Positions 6,428 to 8,875 of a stretch of DNA of 8,875 bases are shown piece after piece. The notes under the pieces were generated by a model, which was not told the origin of the DNA, searched no databases, and saw nothing but the letters and a program-made list of their open reading frames with translations. Position 1 is the stretch's first letter, and every line of letters begins with the position of its first letter. Location of the stretch: contig JAPSJG010000132.1 in the NCBI GenBank assembly GCA_031178305.1, forward strand, positions 1 through 8,875, given 5' to 3'. This DNA comes from Sinorhizobium sp. (lineage in GTDB: Bacteria > Pseudomonadota > Alphaproteobacteria > Rhizobiales > Rhizobiaceae). The position numbers and the translations under genes were made by a program.

Positions 6428-6471
6428 CTGCATAACGCATCGAATCGGAACCGGTTTGAGGCGTTACGCAG
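6428..6471. repeat. Long palindrome in the dapD / LOG divergent region
   Basis: The whole 44-bp stretch folds on itself about a centre at 6449/6450. CTGCATAACGC (6428-6438) pairs with GCGTTACGCAG (6461-6471) with one mismatch, and the inner part (6440-6448 with 6451-6459) continues the stem with two G-T wobbles. One further mismatch is at 6439/6460. It lies 40 bp upstream of dapD and about 210 bp upstream of the LOG gene. It could be a dispersed rhizobial palindrome or a regulator site or leader structure for dapD. The divergent region 6388-6681 holds no convincing gene, and I found no clear -35/-10 pair in it on either strand. Confidence 0.65.
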
Positions 6472-6637
6472 CAATTCGAAGTGCCGCGGCTGTCTGCTAA
6501 AGAATGAGCCCCGGCCGGGTGCTGCGAAAGCCTGATCTAGCAAAGTTGAAGGCTTTTCGACCTTGCTTTTGCGACGGGGCTTGGCAACTGGGCGCGTTTC
6601 CGGCAGAGAGACGCCTCTATTGCCGGGAAAACACAAC

Positions 6638-6662
6638 AGGAGGTATCCGGACATAGTCCGGA
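6638..6662 (+). promoter_or_regulatory. Orphan consensus Shine-Dalgarno followed by perfect palindrome, upstream of LOG gene
   Basis: AGGAGGT (6638-6644) is a consensus ribosome site but no ATG, GTG or TTG lies at usable distance after it. It abuts the perfect hyphenated palindrome TCCGGAC-ATA-GTCCGGA (6646-6662), 19 bp before the LOG start at 6682. The palindrome could be an operator or a leader hairpin, and the ribosome site a standby site. These roles are inference; only the sequence pattern is certain. Confidence 0.4.
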
Positions 6663-6681
6663 GTGGACGGGAAAGCTAAAT

Positions 6682-7581
6682 ATGGGACGCATGAAGAAGC
6701 GCGCCCTGCGACGCAGGGGTGGGGTTTGGGATCCGCTGGCGGACAGTCAGCAAAGCAGGCAGCGCGCCTCGACTGTTCCACTGACGCCACAATCCGCCTC
6801 GCCGACCTACCGTCTCGCCTATATTGACGATGATTTCCTTTGTCGGGAGGAATTGCGGCCGGTGCGCCTGCAGCTCGAGCTGCTGAAGACCGAGATGATG
6901 CTCGCGGAGCGCGGCATCAACTCGACCGTAGTCATGTTCGGCGGCGCGCGTATTCCAGAGCCCGGCGGCGCTGCCTGGGCGGCGAAGAACGAGACGCAGC
7001 GGATGAACCTCGAAGCGGCGTCGGTCTATTATACAGAGGCGCGAAAATTCGCCCGGCTGTGCTCCGAACAGTCCGCCAAGCTCGGTCACAAGGAATATGT
7101 CGTCGTCACCGGCGGCGGCCCGGGCGTAATGGAGGCGGGCAATCGCGGCGCAGCGGATGCCGGAGCCCCGTCGATCGGCCTCAATATCGTCCTGCCCCAC
7201 GAGCAGGCGCCGAACCGTTACGTGACGCCGGAACTGTCGTTCAACTTTCACTATTTCGCCATCCGGAAGATGCACTTCCTGCTGCGCGCCAAGGCGGTGG
7301 CGGTTTTCCCCGGCGGTTTCGGGACGCTCGACGAACTGTTCGAAACGATGACGCTGATGCAGACGGGGCGGCTGGCGCTCGTGCCACTGCTGCTCTTCGG
7401 CGAGAAGTTCTGGCGCTCGATCATCAATTTCGAGGCGCTCGCAGAGTTCGGCACGATCGCGCCGAACGACATCGATCTCGTGCATTTCGTCGAAACTGCG
7501 GAACAGGCCTGGGACATTATTGCCCGCTTCTACGAGACCGTGGATCCTCGGTCCCTGCCGATGGCGTCGGGCAGGCGATAG
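6682..7581 (+). CDS. LOG family protein (cytokinin riboside 5'-monophosphate phosphoribohydrolase-like)
   Basis: A 299-residue Rossmann-like protein of the LOG family, long misannotated as lysine decarboxylase. Characterised members hydrolyse nucleoside 5'-monophosphates to base and ribose 5-phosphate, releasing free cytokinin in plants and some bacteria. The nucleotide-binding block VVTGGGPGVMEAGNRGAADA is at about 141-160, and the signature PGGFGTLDELFE at 210-221 contains the expected PGGxGTxxE with Glu218. MFGGARIPEP at about 85-94 matches the first strand and loop. The roughly 35 N-terminal residues are basic and probably disordered (MKKRALRRRGG), and the protein is longer than the ~190-residue minimal LOG form, placing it in a larger subgroup. 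ATG 6682 is the best in-frame start, but its ribosome site is weak; ATG 6691 is possible. It is divergent from dapD and converges on the nucleotidase-like gene. Given the host group, a cytokinin or nucleotide-salvage role is possible but unproven. Confidence 0.93.
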   Translation: MGRMKKRALRRRGGVWDPLADSQQSRQRASTVPLTPQSASPTYRLAYIDDDFLCREELRPVRLQLELLKTEMMLAERGINSTVVMFGGARIPEPGGAAWAAKNETQRMNLEAASVYYTEARKFARLCSEQSAKLGHKEYVVVTGGGPGVMEAGNRGAADAGAPSIGLNIVLPHEQAPNRYVTPELSFNFHYFAIRKMHFLLRAKAVAVFPGGFGTLDELFETMTLMQTGRLALVPLLLFGEKFWRSIINFEALAEFGTIAPNDIDLVHFVETAEQAWDIIARFYETVDPRSLPMASGRR

Positions 7582-7640
7582 CGCGGGGTGAGGGAAATAT
7601 GCGCGGTTTTCCACCCGCATCCCGTGCTGACTTTACGTTC

Positions 7641-7671
7641 GTGATTTTAGGTCGATCCGACCTGCAATCAT
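7641..7671. repeat. Intergenic hairpin between convergent genes
   Basis: AGGTCG (7649-7654) and CGACCT (7658-7663) form a perfect stem around ATC. The pairing continues outward through TGATT (7642-7646) and AATCA (7666-7670), with one wobble and one mismatch between. It looks like a member of a rhizobial palindromic repeat family. It lies between the LOG stop and the terminator and may assist termination. The rest of the gap 7582-7640 holds no gene, only a GGGGTGAGGG repeat core at 7585-7594. Confidence 0.55.
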
Positions 7672-7678
7672 CGTGATC

Positions 7679-7703
7679 CAAAGCGGGAGCCTCTCCCGCT
7701 TTG
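7679..7703. terminator. Bidirectional intrinsic terminator between LOG and nucleotidase-like genes
   Basis: CAAAGCGGGAG (7679-7689) and CTCCCGCTTTG (7693-7703) form a perfect 11-bp GC-rich stem with a 3-nt loop. The arms end in AAA and TTT, so each strand has a short T stretch at the base of the stem, though no long T-tract follows. It lies 98 bp after the LOG stop and four bases beyond the stop of the minus-strand gene, as expected for a terminator shared by converging genes. Confidence 0.75.
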
Positions 7704-7707
7704 ATCC

Positions 7708-8421
7708 CTATGCGACAGCAACGACGCGACGCAGAAATCCCGTCAGGTCCTCGGTGACATAGTCGATCTGCTCATCCGCATCGCTCGACGTCTCCCAGGC
7801 CTCGACGAATTCATATTCGAAATTGCGCGGCACCAGGAGCACCGTCGTCATGCCGAGCGCCTTCGGCACGATCAGGTTGCGGGGCAGGTCCTCGAACATC
7901 ACCGCGTTCTGCGTATCCACCCGGTGCAGGCTCATGAACTTGTCATAGGTGGTGTCGGCCGGCTTCGGCACGAAGTCGGCGGCAACGATATCGAAGATGT
8001 CATCGAAGTGGTCGAGGATGCCGAGCGCACGCGCCGTCATCTCCGCATGGGCGACGCTGCCATTGGTGAAGATGAACTTGCGTCCAGGCAATGCCTTGAT
8101 CGCCTCCCCGAGTTCGGGGTTCGTCGGCACGACGGTATAATCGATCGCGTGCGCGCGTTCGAGAAAATCGTTCGGGTCAACGCCGTGGTGGAGCATCAGC
8201 CCCTGGAGCGTCGTGCCGTGATCCCGATAATAGGCCTTCTGCAGCTTCTTCGCCTCCGCCGGATCGAGAGACAAGAGTTCGGCGACATAGGCGGTCATGT
8301 TGCGGTCGATCTGGGCGAAGAGATTGACGTGGTGCGGATAAAGCGTGTTGTCGAGGTCGAAGACCCAGTTTGAGACGTGGGCGAATTCGGCGTGGGTCGG
8401 CAGGCGATCGAGCTTCTTCAT
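7708..8421 (-). CDS. Pyrimidine 5'-nucleotidase (Sdt1-like HAD phosphatase)
   Basis: A 237-residue HAD-superfamily phosphatase, probably dephosphorylating pyrimidine nucleoside monophosphates such as UMP or CMP in the cytoplasm. Motif I DLDNTLY has Asp22 (nucleophile) and Asp24. Motif II FTNG has Thr119. Motif III has Lys153 in FVPKPA, and motif IV FEDLPRN has Glu177 and Asp178, the metal-binding acids. A helical cap lies between motif I and II (about 30-100, LFAQIDRNMTAYVAELLSLD). The form DLDNTLYP and FEDLPRNL is typical of the Sdt1/PyrF-nucleotidase group. ATG 8421 follows an AAGGCAG ribosome site. It converges on the LOG gene; both families act on nucleoside monophosphates, so a salvage or nucleotide-cleansing link is possible, but they are not cotranscribed. 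Substrate preference cannot be read from sequence. Confidence 0.93.
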   Translation of the reverse strand: MKKLDRLPTHAEFAHVSNWVFDLDNTLYPHHVNLFAQIDRNMTAYVAELLSLDPAEAKKLQKAYYRDHGTTLQGLMLHHGVDPNDFLERAHAIDYTVVPTNPELGEAIKALPGRKFIFTNGSVAHAEMTARALGILDHFDDIFDIVAADFVPKPADTTYDKFMSLHRVDTQNAVMFEDLPRNLIVPKALGMTTVLLVPRNFEYEFVEAWETSSDADEQIDYVTEDLTGFLRRVVAVA

Positions 8422-8510
8422 GGCTGCCTTATGCCACGGGCGGCTTGCGAAGGAAAACGGAATTCTTCGCCGCCACCCGCGGTTGCGGATGGTTTGCCGC
8501 TCCCGCTCGT

Positions 8511-8611
8511 GTTAGAGCATTTTGCAGTCAAGTGGCATCACCTGATGTCGCGAAATTGCGGAAAAAAGGTGTGCGCGGCAGTGCGAACGCATGTGAGCAC
8601 ATCGCTCCAGA
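8511..8611 (-). repeat. Dispersed intergenic repeat, copy 2 (inverted relative to copy 1)
   Basis: This 101-bp element is the reverse-complement match of 5046-5151. GTTAGAGCATTTTGCAGTCA (8511-8530), GCGAACGCATGTGAGC (8583-8598) and CCAGA (8607-8611) correspond to its right, central and left blocks. The inner palindrome TCAAGTG/CACCTGA (8528-8534 and 8539-8545) has one mismatch where copy 1 is perfect. It ends nine bases before the permease ATG at 8620, so it probably forms much of that gene's leader or promoter region. The bases 8422-8510 between the nucleotidase-like gene and the repeat hold no gene and no clear promoter. Confidence 0.8.
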
Positions 8612-8619
8612 GGGCTTTT

Positions 8620-8875
8620 ATGGAAACCTGGGTTCTCATCACCATCGCCGCGGCTTTTCTGCAGAATGTCCGCTCCACCATGCAGAAGCACCTGAAAGGC
8701 GTCATGGGCACGACCGGCGCCACCTTCGTGCGTTTCGGCTTCGGCCTTCCTTTTGCGTTCCTGTATTTGGCCCTGTTGGTGTGGGCCGGGCGCAGCCTGC
8801 CGGTCCCGAACGGTACCTTTTTCCTCTGGGCGCTGGTCGGGGGATTGTCGCAGATTGCGGCAACCTTCTTGCTGG
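8620..8875 (+). CDS. EamA/DMT-superfamily permease, N-terminal part only
   Basis: The first 85 codons of a probable inner-membrane transporter. Hydrophobic segments include WVLITIAAAFLQNVRSTMQK (residues 4-23), FGLPFAFLYLALLVWAG (about 44-60) and FFLWALVGGLSQIAATFLL (about 67-85). The QNVRSTMQKHLKG and GATFVRFGFGLPFAF pattern fits drug/metabolite transporters, which usually have about 290 residues and ten membrane spans. ATG 8620 follows GAGGG at 8610-8614, partly inside the dispersed repeat. The substrate is unknown and the rest lies outside the window. Confidence 0.85.
   Translation, partial: METWVLITIAAAFLQNVRSTMQKHLKGVMGTTGATFVRFGFGLPFAFLYLALLVWAGRSLPVPNGTFFLWALVGGLSQIAATFLL

Noticed and set aside
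6397..6654. 85-codon minus-strand frame upstream of dapD
   Set aside because: It spans the long palindrome, has no good ribosome site and no recognisable domain; treated as intergenic, though not formally excluded.
6676..7620. Minus-strand open frame of 314 codons across the LOG gene
   Set aside because: Antisense shadow; its first residues (PHPALSPARR) are the usual translation of a rhizobial intergenic repeat.
5046..8611. Repeat pair as ends of a transposon or composite mobile element
   Set aside because: No transposase or target duplication; the genes between are core functions and the copies have diverged in the middle.

Overview
The window looks like alphaproteobacterial, probably Rhizobiaceae (Sinorhizobium/Ensifer-like), chromosomal DNA. 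It is GC-rich, its proteins resemble rhizobial versions of dapD, LOG, Sdt1-like nucleotidase and DUF805 families, and its gaps are full of short palindromic repeats of the kind common between rhizobial genes. No RNA gene, insertion sequence, CRISPR array or phage gene was seen.

Left block (1-2883): a transport/regulation module. A LysR-type regulator (1966-2883, +) is divergent from a minus-strand pair: an alpha/beta-hydrolase-fold protein (1013-1828) followed by the periplasmic adaptor of an RND efflux pump (1-971, cut by the window edge). The hydrolase appears to have lost all three catalytic triad residues, so it may be a pseudoenzyme. The shared intergenic region carries overlapping dyads that could be the LysR operator.

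Middle block (2884-6387): a DEAD-box RNA helicase with a DbpA-type RNA-binding domain and a basic tail (3006-4895, -) has a predicted leader hairpin that buries its ribosome-binding region. Upstream on the same strand are dapD, for lysine/diaminopimelate biosynthesis (5530-6387), and a small DUF805 membrane protein (5147-5503) close behind it. A 106-bp dispersed repeat supplies the stop codon of the DUF805 gene.

Right block (6388-8875): a long palindrome and a smaller one lie in the region between dapD and a LOG-family gene (6682-7581, +). The LOG gene converges on a pyrimidine 5'-nucleotidase-like HAD phosphatase (7708-8421, -) across a repeat hairpin and a bidirectional terminator. A second, inverted copy of the dispersed repeat (8511-8611) ends nine bases before an EamA/DMT-type permease gene that runs off the window (8620-8875, +).

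Most genes are ordinary core or accessory genes. The items most worth a second look are the triad-less hydrolase in an efflux operon, the helicase leader hairpin, and the inverted repeat pair whose copies touch gene ends.
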